Source: Spirometra erinaceieuropaei (lineage: Eukaryota > Platyhelminthes > Cestoda > Diphyllobothriidea > Diphyllobothriidae). From it: a stretch of DNA of 64,000 nucleotides. Position numbers and translations under genes: made by a program. Within the stretch, counting starts at the first letter, position 1. Each line of letters begins with the position of its first letter. The stretch is taken from assembly GCA_902702965.1 (NCBI GenBank), contig CACRXP010000976.1, positions 90,378 to 154,377 on the forward strand, given 5' to 3'. A model generated the notes under the pieces. It did no database searches, was not told where the DNA came from, and saw only the letters and a list, made by a program, of their open reading frames with translations. Of this stretch, positions 11,540 through 21,240 are shown piece after piece.

Positions 11540-11790
11540 GTAGGAAAATAGATTAAGGTCAACGACCCCAGCCCATATTCGCCACTTTAAAGAATCTGAC
11601 GTGCTTTAGACTATCAGGGTGCGCTACAGGCCGTGACTTCGAAGACTGCTGCCTGACGGACTAACTCCGACCTCACAGACAGTGTGTGCATTTGGACAGA
11701 GTGGCGAACCTGTGGAGTGAGAGTCAGGCTGCAAGGACTCCTTCTTACTGTGGCCTCTACGGACCTGCCACTCAGTGGGATCCAGAGTCG
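11540..11790 (+). repeat. Dispersed repeat family Z, copy 2
   Basis: Direct copy ~370 bp downstream of the first, diverged but collinear (AATCTGACGTG, GGGTGCGCTA, GACTTCGAAGACTGCTGCCTGACG, GACTCCTTCTTACTG). Confidence 0.6.
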
Positions 11791-12558
11791 CCCCCATCTT
11801 GCTCTAAAAACTCTTACTTACCCAGGAAATACCCCATTCATGAGCCTCCTCAGATAGTTCCGCATCATCCTACTTTATTTGGATAGTGCTGATCAAATTC
11901 TTTCTCGTTCAGTCGTGTTAAAGGAAACGACGCGCTCATGTCTGTTGCACCTATCAGAATGTCTCGTCCTATCCACCTGCAGCAAAATAAAACTCTATGC
12001 TAACGGAACATGCATGCGAAGTGCTTTGAAAACTCGAAAGCCACCTAAATGGACAGGTCATGTTTCAAAATATACGCTTATTATTTGATGGAAGATCATT
12101 CCATTTATTCGAACTCCGAATTTTAGGAAATGTTTTCCAACCAAAATGACTGACATAGTTGACCTTTCACCCTGCAACACAGCCAAACATTAATGGTGCT
12201 AATTCCTACGCCTGGAATTAGATTTGCTCGTGCATAACTGCCAGGACCGAAGCGGGGCCTTCTTTGGAACCTTCTGGACTTCAGTCAGCTAGGAAATGCT
12301 TTAACCAGGAATTTTTTCATCGATGAAATTTTCTTTTCGTGCTCTCACCGAGGAGAAATGACCATCGCCTAACTGTTTTTTTAATGAATCTGGTAGCCTT
12401 GCTGGCCAACGCCGTTTGATTTGTCGCTTAAATATAGTGTAATTTAGTATCACCCCGCTTTTATGTTCGCCTAAGAACCAAGTCTGCCATCGCCCCATGT
12501 GGTGCATATCGAGATACCCCCTATAACAGGCCACGCAGTAGATGCACTGGACCAACAC
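11791..12558. other. No recognised gene
   Basis: A minus-strand ORF (12301-12558, 85 codons) contains GRWQTWFLGEHKSGV, which faintly recalls a GIY-YIG helix (GR.L..R..EH). The rest of the domain is absent, so I do not call it. Confidence 0.3.
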
Positions 12559-12559
12559 A

Positions 12560-12650
12560 GTCTGCGACTGTCTCTGAAGAGGGGTTAGAGGGGGAATCCG
12601 AAACGCAGGCTAATAAATTTCTTGTCCCAGTGATCGCATTTTCGTCTTCT
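12560..12650 (+). mobile_element. Penelope-like element 3' tail fragment (hammerhead-like)
   Basis: Matches the 3' tails of the PLE at 20.1-21.3 kb: CTGAAGA (12574-12580), a short stem-loop, GAAAC (12600-12604), then AATAAATTTCTTG and TGATCGCATTTTCGTCTTC. It lacks upstream endonuclease sequence. See 21190-21240 for the fold. Confidence 0.7.
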
Positions 12651-12880
12651 GGTCAGTGTGTGTTATGGAACAGGTGGTATGAGGGTACGCCTAGGTGCAG
12701 GTTTTCGTCGTCACAGCAACCTGAGCTCTCTTCCGCCTTCCGTTTTCTTGACTCCTTAATGAGCCTGGGCCTAGGTGTCGGAGGAGGGAAAAGTGCGGTA
12801 GATGCTGCACAAGTCTACTATTAAGTAATTCATGCGCAATCCACCGTCCCTGCACAAGGTGGACGTCGCCGGTCACGACG
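12651..12880 (+). repeat. Dispersed repeat family Y, copy 2
   Basis: Homologous to 2385-2650, with the shared phrase GTGCGGTAGATGCTGCACAAG at 12792 onwards. It directly follows the PLE tail. Confidence 0.55.
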
Positions 12881-15469
12881 GCCGAACAGTTGTGTGTGTT
12901 TAGCAGATGCAGTCTGATGCAGAAAAGAAGCCGTAACTTTTGGTGAAGCGCTACACATTTCTAGGGTCACCTAAAACTGAGTCTGCTGAGAGGAGATTCA
13001 GAAGTAATTGGCAATTCGAAACTTCCAGAAACCACCGAACAGAAAGGTCAAATGACGTTGACCAAAATCAACTTCGGAGGCAATTATCTGTCTTCTTCCT
13101 CAAATCAGTGATTGGCCATCGTCTCTAGATAACTATCCAATCTGCTGCCTCATTAACTGCCTTCAGTTGCCTGCTCGTCACGACTGGGTGACCGAAAGTG
13201 TCTCCCAGAATGGAGGCAAGAATCAAGGGCGACAAAGTGGGGGGGGGAAGGGGGGGGGGAAGAGCTGCGCACAGGCACATTCCTGAGCACGACCTCAAAA
13301 CGGCCAAAAATTGCCTTTAATTGTGAGCAGTTAATAGGCTGGTCGAAACCAAGGCTATGCGAAAGGAAATAAGAGCGTAGCAGTCGGAGGCCAAACCCAC
13401 TGACTATCAAGTCGACCGACTACCAACCTGCAAAACTGTCGTCCAACACCTTGGGAACCAATAAAATAAAAGCCAAGGTCAGTGGAGAGGACGTTTACGG
13501 GGTTTCGTTCCTATTTAGTCTCAAAAAAGGCTCCTCGTGTTTAACATGAACCAAAAGATGGAGACAGTCTTCGGAAACCAAAAGGGTAGCTCCTTTGAGC
13601 ATAGAATAACGAAATGAAACTCTCGCTTTGCAAACCGAAAAAGGGACTTTAATTGACCATTTCTAGGGCATACGAAGAAAATGATATGATTATCGAAAAT
13701 CCACGGGAAAACTCACTAATTGAACCAAATTATTTTCCAGTGTGACTTACGTAGGTGGCCGGAACTTTGTTCACTTAAAAAGCCGCATACTGACATTTGT
13801 AGGTGATAAGCTTGCGTATAGCTTGTTAGACAGTACTGGAAGCCCATCTAAATCGTCTTTCCCATATGAAAGCATATTTGCAAATCTCCGTTACTGCGTA
13901 GTTCAGTTTAGTGTGCGCGCATTTATGTGAACTCCCACCGGTCAAAGGGACGTCTATTTAGAGCCAAACCTACGATAACCGTGCGGTCTACACGTTATAA
14001 GTCAAGACTATGTCATTGTTAACAGGCATTTACTAGCATATTAAAAGAAGCTTTTCATTTCAATATATCGGTTGATTTTGTATAGGGTTGTTCCATACGT
14101 TCGTGCGCTTTTAAATCATTCAAGATTTTTAATGTTATAATTTGTTTGATGGATTCATGCTATACGTCATTTTGTTTCTCTAGTTCAGCGCTCGTAGAAT
14201 TCGTTTATAGATTTTTTATTTTAATTAATCTTTGATTATTTACAGCCCAAAGGAGATGGACTGTCAGATCGGTAAAAATAAATGTTTCCGATACCTACTT
14301 TCATTAGAGTTTCATTTGTGCCTTATTACTGTCTCGTCCGTCAACAACGTAGCTTATTACCACAGGAACGAATTTAAAACAAAGACAAGAATGGCTAAGA
14401 CCAGACAAGCAAGCAGCACCTCGAACCAACCCCGATCTTCATTTTCAAGAAATAATACGGTGTGTCTGGTAGGATATGCAGGGAGTTACCTACTATGGAT
14501 TGCTCGAAAGAAATCAGACCATTAGTGCAAGGCTTTGTAGTCAACTGCTTTATCGTCTAGATAAAACAAATTCGACAAGACGACCGAATAATCGAAGCAG
14601 GTCTTGCGTCGCAACATTCACTTAAAATGTAATTGAAAGGCCGACCAGGGAATTCCTCCACATCCGTCATGTTATCCGGACCCTGGTCCATCGGATGGCC
14701 ATCTTCTTCGGTCACTCGAAAACGGTTTGACCACAACATCTTTCAATAACGACGCGGATCTTCAAGACTGCATCAACGACTTCTCTGCGTCGAAACCAGC
14801 GGATTTCCCCAAGCGCGGAATTAAAAACTGCCCAAACTTTGAAAGGAGGTTTTGAAGGACGAGGCGGAATGCGTAGTTGATTAACGCTGCGAATAGCATA
14901 AAAGAGTGTTATATAACTTCAAATAATTGAAAAGCCTACGAATTTGTGGGACAAACCAATACCTACCCAGCACGCTATTCTGTCGCATATGGTCGAAGGG
15001 GGAACTTGCGCGTTATCTAAATGCGACTTTGTTTCAGAAGCCAGTGAGAGTTTCTCAGCCAAAAACACCGTATTTCCGAAGCTGCACAGGGGAACTTGGA
15101 CACTTTGTTTGCCATCCTCACTGTTTTTAAGCTATCAGCTTAGTCGCAGAATGGAGAGACTAGTCGGGATTAGTCTTTCGCTAAGATGATCGCAGGCCGG
15201 GTGACTTGATGTCAGATATGTTCTGTGATATTGGTTTCTCGACCGAGGTGTCGGTCAGGTGCTTGAACTGCAATTTAGGTAGAATAGAACTGAAACGGAT
15301 ATATAATTTTGGTGTTCATTAGCAAAGATCCTTGAGGCGCCCAAACGAGAGTCTCAGCGCCAGTCACCACACACCCTGTGCGAGGTTAGATATTTCAGTC
15401 TTCGTGATAATTGGACACAAAAACTGTTTCCGGAAATAAGGTCTCTTACACGGACATAATACGTATATG
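12881..15469. other. No recognised gene; G-rich run
   Basis: Contains a G-rich tract at 13239-13260 and overlapping short ORFs. The longest plus-strand ORF here (14232-14525) has no motif. Nothing else supportable. Confidence 0.4.
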
Positions 15470-15835
15470 CGTATGTATGTAAGCAAAATAGCATTACCGA
15501 TAAAAATAAGGGAGACTGAAATGGACATTTCTGACTTATCAGTTGTCGGTAGCCAGTCACACCCAAACCCGAAGTGTGGAACACCTGGGATTTCGATCTC
15601 ACGACCTGTTGGTTAAAAGTCCAACACCTCTAGCCACTGAGCCACGGGCTCGTTGTACTGTCGGCTGCGGTCGGGAATGTACGATGGTTGAGGGGGGCTC
15701 ACCGATCGTTGTTACAGAATTCATTCCTCCCATATCATGCGCTGCTTTGCGGCTACTCGTTAGGCCCAGAGAGAGCCGTAAGGGGCAACGGGACGAGTGA
15801 GTTCCGTAAAGACGATTGGTGAGCACCCCTATACC
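15470..15835 (-). repeat. SINE-like repeat family S, copy 1 (tRNA-Lys-like core)
   Basis: The core at 15583-15655, read on the minus strand, has an A box (GCCCGTGGCTCAGTGGCTAG), an anticodon arm TTGGA-CTTTTAA with lysine-like TTT, and a B-box-like GAGATCGAAATCCC. Flanks on both sides are shared with 31040-31415: on the left the AGGGAGACTG...GCCATTTCTG segment, on the right GGGAATRTACRATGGTTG and GAGTGAGTTCCGTA. The tRNA-like part sits in the middle of the shared unit rather than at one end. Confidence 0.72.
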
Positions 15836-15855
15836 ATTATTTACATATGGAAAAC

Positions 15856-16470
15856 GTTTTATACGGTACTCCTGACAAAGGTTTTAACTAAAATCCGCGA
15901 CACTTGCTTCGCCGATATTCAGCCGCCGCGTGACACAGCTGCGAAGAGTTCGGCTCTTCAGTGGGTCCCCTCAGCGTGCCCTATTAGGTTTCTGATATAT
16001 AAACTCCAGAGAAGAATCAAGCGAATAATTTCGGAAATTATTCAGCACAGGACATGGAGTTAGTTTACCGGGATATAACTTTTCAAGGTCAAACCCGAAA
16101 TTTCAATGAGTTTTCGAGTCGAAGACAATCACCTAATGTGGAATAACCACGTAATGCTCATTCTACAAACAAGTAGTACTACGAACAATATGAAATCCAT
16201 ATGGCAGCGGTACCAGAAACCGTATAGAGAACGTTGGGGGACCCACTGTGGAGCCAAGCTCCTTGCAGCTGAGTCACGCAGCAGCAGAATATCTGCTTTT
16301 AGCTAGTATCTTTGTCGGGACTGCGGTTTAATATCTTCACCACATGCATTTCATACTACTCATTGTACTTCTTGTTTGTAGAGTTGGCATAACATGGCTA
16401 TCCCACAGTAATTAGATGTATTCGACACAAATTTTCATTGGAATTTCGGGTCTGACTCTAAAAAAGACAT
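15856..16470 (+). mobile_element. Inverted-repeat element family G, copy 1
   Basis: A left arm (about 15865-15960; GCCGCCGCGTGACACAGCTG, GTTCGGCTCTTCAGTGGGTC) is the reverse complement of a right arm at 16237-16340 (GACCCACTGTGGAGCCAAGC, CAGCTGAGTCACGCAGC). The ~100-bp arms bracket ~280 bp. Sequence to about 16470 is also shared with 41600-41780. No ORF. MITE-like. Confidence 0.62.
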
Positions 16471-16690
16471 GTCTCGGAGACTTAACGGTCGGATGTTGTT
16501 TGGTAGTCCCACCCGAAGTAAACAAACCTCAGTCACCTCTAATACGGGACTGGTGGTAATAGGGCTTTTCACTGGTGTGGTCGGGAAACACACAGGCGAA
16601 GAGGTCAAGTACCTGTATGCAAAAGAAAAGCTATTGGGAGTGCGTGGTTTTACGTTCAATGGTCGATAAATAGTTGCGTTAACCACTAAT

Positions 16691-16771
16691 TCTAACCCAA
16701 GCCCCTAACTATAACCCCTAGTCCTAAACTGCAACCCCATAACCCTAACCCCAACCCTTAATCCCAACCCC
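16691..16771. repeat. Degenerate telomere-like (CCCTAA) tract
   Basis: Repeated CCCTAAC / CCCCAACCC variants, e.g. ATAACCCTAACCCCAACCC at 16738-16756, similar to the TTAGGG telomere unit read from the C-rich strand. Confidence 0.6.
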
Positions 16772-16789
16772 ATCACTATTGTGTCCATC

Positions 16790-17035
16790 TAGTGGGGCTA
16801 CCAAACCACATCTTACGGACTTAACCCCATGTCCTGCACTGAATCTTTTCCGAAATTATTCGCTCGATTCTTCTCTGGGGTTCATATACCAGAGATCGCA
16901 TAGTGAACGCTGGGTGACCCACCGAAGAGCCGAACCCCTCGCAGCTGTGTCACGCGGCGGCAGAATATAGGCGAAACAAGTGTCTGGGCTTTCAGCTAAA
17001 ACCTAAGTCAGGAGTACGGTATAATACGTTTGCCA
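16790..17035 (-). repeat. Family G, copy 2 (inverted relative to copy 1)
   Basis: The reverse complement matches 15870-16070 closely over ~190 bp, including GAGAAGAATCRAGCGAATAA and the GTTCGGCTCTTC arm. Confidence 0.65.
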
Positions 17036-17050
17036 TATATATATATATAT
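17036..17050. repeat. (AT)n microsatellite
   Basis: About seven AT units at the end of the family G copy. Confidence 0.9.
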
Positions 17051-17269
17051 GCGTAATACAAGGCGTGATCACGATAATATGAACAATATTGGTGGAGAAC
17101 TATGATTTTATAGTAGTCTTCGGTAGATGACGGTTCGACCGTCGACTTCGACTATGCTCACTGTGTGCGTCAAAGCAAGGTGAGCGCCGGGACGGTAAAT
17201 TGCACTTGTGTCAGTTTATTAGTGATAGAAGACTTGCGTTGCATCTGCCACACACTCTCCTCCGCCGTT

Positions 17270-17700
17270 CGTATGAACCCGGTGTCAGAAGAGAGTCAAA
17301 AAACCGGATGCGGAATCCGACAGAGGTGGTTGGAACAACGAAAACCGGCGGCTAGGCATGTCACACCTCCGCCCCCCTCCTCTCGGCCCGAGCAGAGAGA
17401 ACCGTGATTTCACACGAGAAGGGGGGGGGGAGGGGACGGTCGCGATTCCAACCGGGCGGAAGTGCCGTAAAAGTCGCACTAGGAAGGAACCATTGCAGCC
17501 CGACTCTCTGTCCTGAGAGTAGAGCCGAGTCACCCTCTCTGTTGGCAGCCTTTTAAACCAGGGCTTTTAGAGCACCGTGCTAGATTCGAGCGCGTCAGAT
17601 CGCTCATAGTGAGGAATATGGGCTGAGACCGTCGACCTCATTCTATCTTCCCTGTCCCGTGCACCAGTCGATTTTTTCTAGCCGATCAACCAACTGAAAG
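17270..17700 (-). repeat. Dispersed repeat family Z, copy 3 (inverted)
   Basis: The reverse complement aligns with 11150-11410 (GTTGGTTGATCGGCT, CGACTGGTGCACGGGAC, AGGTCGACGGTCTCAGC, AAGGCTGCCAACAG). It includes a G run at 17421-17435. Confidence 0.6.
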
Positions 17701-17849
17701 TGAAATTAGGCTCAGTGGAAGACATGGTTAGAAATATTCTGTGTGAGTGTGCCACACACAAACACAACCTGATCCCCCACACGGAATTCCAGGGTTCCAT
17801 ACAAAGGGGTTTGACTGCTGGGATCTCACATGAGTTGGGAGGCAGAAGG

Positions 17850-18245
17850 GTCACATGAAGAAAGACCCGAAGAATAATGGCGTGAGAAATGTCTTTACCA
17901 TGCCTGTGGTAGGTGACGTTGGACGGGTTCGTGTGCGGCGTGTGAGCTGGTGGGGAAATGTATAGTGATAAGGTTTGTTCTGCAGTGGTTTGTCAGAGAT
18001 TGGCTTAAAAGCCTTCATGGCCAAGCAGGCTCGGGCAGTGATGAATATGCATGCGATGTACGGAAAGTTGAGGCGGTGACGATGAGTGTATGTTGATACT
18101 CCGTCAGTCCCTGGGCGTGGATTAGCAAGTGACCGACTAGGCCGATGCGTGATATGCATGTGTTGTAGCAATGGGAAAAGGATATGTTGGGAGGCGCTGA
18201 GTCGGCTGAAGTGGCGGTGTTGCTAGTTTTTTTGGTATCAATCAT
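17850..18245 (-). pseudogene. C2H2 zinc-finger tail of a LINE, decayed
   Basis: A minus ORF from 18245 reads FSHCYNTCISRIGLVGHLLIH, a C2H2 finger in which the first Cys is replaced by Phe and the final H..H pair is kept. A shifted frame (start 18171) continues THRHRLNFPYIACIFITARACLAM, a second finger that has lost its cysteines, and then a Thr/Arg-rich stretch. The IGLVGHLRIH core is the same as in the remnant at 10775-10810. I recall such fingers at the C terminus of flatworm endonuclease-RT LINEs. Not functional here. Confidence 0.6.
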
Positions 18246-19430
18246 AACACATGAAACTGACTATCTGAGCGCCGATTTTGAACGATTTATTCTTTATGAC
18301 AAACGAGGACTATTTTCAATTTGCATTTAAAGCCAGACCGTGATAGCTAACGATTTGTCTGGACAATACTATCCACAGAAAGGCACATTTATGAATGACA
18401 CCGTAACGACCACCATTAGCAAAATATTCATTACGGCTGGCGTCCCAAACGTGTTAGCGAAGTTTAATACTTAATAACCAGACCGATTGTTTCAGTTTTT
18501 ATGCATCATCGCTTTCTTAATTATAAAGATTTTATTATATTTTGAGACGCCGTGAGAATGTAGACAGCGGCAGAAGGAGAGTGTTAGTTGTCGTTGATGG
18601 CAAAACTGAAGTTCATTTGAGTAGTTAGGAGGAAAGCAAGTTCCCTCTACGGAAGTAGAACCGCGTGAAATGGAAGAGTTCGAGGAACCCGATTTTATGC
18701 ATAGCATAGTCAGATCATAGGTCTGCCAAATTAACGAGCAGATTGCGTGTGATATGATAATGCCCGCCAGCAGAGTCCACACAGTGCACACATCGGAGGT
18801 ATTTGGGAGCTCGGCGAGTGGGCTTTCACACTTTCTTTACTTTCCGTTTAAAAATCTATACATTCAAGTTATAAAGGGATAAGTTGAATAAAGTTTTTTT
18901 CTGTAGTCCGTATGAACATTAGGAATCTCTAACAGCAGAAAGTTCAAACAGACAGCGTAAGGTGACGTTCATGCCTTGAAAGCAAACTGCAATGGCCAAC
19001 CGGCAAGTTACTTCCTAGAACGTCGGTCGAATGACACATATTGAGATCTGCGTAAATCTGGCCACAACCCGTAGGCCGCGACCCTGTGATTCTCTGCCGG
19101 CAGCGCTTATATACATGGCACAGCTTCACTCTAAGATCACTACGAAATTGTTTTTGCCCGGTATTTATGCACAATGCCAATAATTCAGAGGCGTAAAAAA
19201 GTTTACTTTGTTATACCCTCAACATTGGTTATAGTCGGAAATCCTTGACATGTGAAGCATCGCATATTTAATGGCAAAGCGTTCACCTCTCCGGGGTTCC
19301 CGTGCTGATCTGCCTTAAACAACTGGTAGCACATTCATCGTTCTCAGCGTAAGCGTAAATTTATCTGTTGCCAAGTTCTCTCCCGCGTAATCATGGGGCA
19401 CCAGTAGCTTCTTCTATAAATATATATATA
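18246..19430. other. No recognised gene
   Basis: AT-rich. ORFs on the minus strand (18492-18791, 18944-19180) lack motifs. An AT run abuts the left end of element X-A. Confidence 0.4.
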
Positions 19431-20097
19431 CAGTACGTAATCTATCTCATGAAACCTGGTGACAGAATCTGAGGTGAGAATTTAGGACGTTTTAAACGTT
19501 GCGCATTTTGATTGACCGCTCAGCTTCTTCTAGGAAATGTCCTCATCTTACGCACAAATTGTGTCCACTTAATTTTTTCAAATAAAATGTTCATAAATTC
19601 GATAGAAAATGGACGTCACAGCATATTCGAAAAATTTCCTATGCTAATATCAGTTCTGGACTTCGGTTTCCCAACTGGGCGCGTTTTTTCTTGTAAGGAG
19701 AGAAAGTTTTAATAAACAAAGGTTGACGGATTTAAAAATTAATTTTTTTTGTCCGATGGTAACCGTGGTAATCAACTTCCTAAAATAAAAGTTATTTTAA
19801 GAGAACCTTAAGTGCAGTAATAACGCACACAGGCAATCCTTTATATAAATGGGCTACAATTGTTTTGCCGTTCGGAAAATCCTACGTGTTGTCACAGGAA
19901 CGACCACCATTGACCTGACATTTACAGTTTTGAAAATATCAAATAATACTTTTTGCGCAGTGTAGCTTCCGTACCTAACTAATTCAGAAATGGAACGAGC
20001 AAAACATTGAGGGCTTCGGTAAAATATCGGTGTATATATAGCCACTCTGCCGTGCATTCATTATCGTAGAACAGAGTCTAAAGTGGAGGAAAAACAA

Positions 20098-20577
20098 TTA
20101 AAATAGCCCCAATAAAAAGACAAAGGTGTATGCGGAAGATGAAGATGCGATCATTAGAACAAGAAATTTATTGACCTGACGCTTCGGATTCTCACTCGAA
20201 TTCATCATCAGATTGTTCTCTTCCGCCTCCATCGTAAATTGAATGTCCGGGAAGACGGCGTTGAGGTGTTTTTTGAATGTCAGCACCTGATCCCATTCGA
20301 TGACGACGAAGGGGTCATCCACATGCCGAGCCCAGAATTTCGGTCTGTGGTGTTGGAAAACCAGCGACTCCAGCCGTTGTAGGACCGCCTCCGCTATGAG
20401 TCCCGAAATCGGCGAACCCGTTGGCGTCCCCTTCACCTGCCCGTAGATTGTTCCGTCGAACGTAAATTAGGTCTTGAGACAGAACTCCAGGAGCTGGATG
20501 ATTTGGGCGTGTCCGAGGAGATTCCCCGTTTCGTCATTGGGGTTGCACACAGCCCGGAAGCAACCATTAGGCGCCAA
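20098..20577 (-). pseudogene. Penelope-like RT fragment, minus half of rearranged PLE-1
   Basis: Read leftwards: LLGHAQIIQLLEFCLKT, a stop, FTFDGTIYGQVKGTPTGSPI, then the ORF from 20436 with SGLIAEAVLQRLE and the palm motif WARHVDDPFVV (DD at ORF residues 40-41), then FPDIQFTMEAEENN. These are the PLE reverse-transcriptase signatures (usually G-T-P-M-G-S-P-I-S and Y-V-D-D-T). The sequence then jumps straight to the element's 3' tail, skipping the thumb and endonuclease, so about half the gene is deleted. One stop is upstream of the palm. Dead copy. Confidence 0.85.
20173..20215 (-). ncRNA. Hammerhead-like motif, PLE-1 left tail
   Basis: On the minus strand: CTGATGA (20211-20205), one extra T, a GAATTC/GAATCC stem with loop GAGTGA, then GAAGCGTC. 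One mismatch is in the stem and A15.1 is changed to G, so activity is doubtful. Confidence 0.45.
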
Positions 20578-20580
20578 GTC

Positions 20581-21093
20581 ATGAGGCCAAATGGCCCGCT
20601 GCCACGGCAGGCAACGTCTGGAGTCATTTACCGGATCTGGTGTAGTTGCGGATAAAGCAACTATATAGGAGAAACTGGGAGATTACTCCGTACGCGAATT
20701 GCCGAGCACGCAGCAGCAGTGAGACGGGGAGACGCTAACTCTCAGGTGGCGGCACACTCGGCGGGACCCGGCCATATTTTCAAATTTCATGAGGCCGAAA
20801 TCCTCGCAGGGGGTGACAACCGCGTGAGCCGCGACCTGCTCGAGTCATGGTTCTCAGGCCTGCAGTCCATCAACAAGCACAATGACCTCCCGGTACCATA
20901 TTCCGTGCTGAGGTTTTCCCTGGGCAGGGCAATCAGTCACGTGGGGAGGGCGCGGACGAGCAATTATCACAGTGACAGTGAGCCAGTATGTCGAGCAATC
21001 GTCACACCAGCACGGATGACGAAATCATGGAAATTAACGACTCGGACTCGGACCGACAAGCCACCACCGCATCAATTACTACCCCAGCGGTGA
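20581..21093 (+). pseudogene. Penelope-like GIY-YIG endonuclease, plus half of rearranged PLE-1
   Basis: The plus strand from 20581 reads GPLPRQATSGVIYRIWCSCG, a stop TAA at 20653, then SNYIGETGRLLRTRIAEH and onwards without interruption to 21093. This is the GIY-YIG nuclease that PLEs carry after the RT: VIY and YIG strands, a CxC pair, the helix Arg/His (R695 region: TRIAEH) and the later Glu in LLESWFSGLQSINKHNDLP. The single stop within the core inactivates it. After about 20985 an overlapping frame (20988-21215) ending VPDDGFE may be the original C terminus, implying a frameshift. It points away from the RT fragment, with only ~3 bases between them. Confidence 0.85.
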
Positions 21094-21189
21094 TTGCGAG
21101 AACTGTTAATTGTAGTACGCATACGGTTCCACGGCAGCCACGTGCTATAAATACTGCACTCCTGGTGCCACCATCACCTTTATCTGCGA

Positions 21190-21240
21190 ATGTCCCTGAT
21201 GATGGATTCGAGTGAGAATTCGAATTGTCAGGCCAATAAA
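21190..21240 (+). ncRNA. Hammerhead-like motif, PLE-1 right tail
   Basis: CTGATGA at 21196-21202, one extra T, stem II GGATTC (21204-21209) with GAATTC (21216-21221) around loop GAGTGA, GAA (21222-21224), TTGTC, then AGGCC. With the other two copies the consensus becomes CTGATGA-stem-GAAACGTC, the hammerhead core, and the self-complementary ACGT would be a minimal helix III. PLEs are known to carry such type I ribozymes. This copy has a T in place of the A15.1 base. Confidence 0.5.

Noticed and set aside
12301..12558. GIY-YIG-like peptide GRWQTWFLGEHK
   Set aside because: Only the helix-like phrase matches; the GIY and YIG strands and the downstream Glu are missing.
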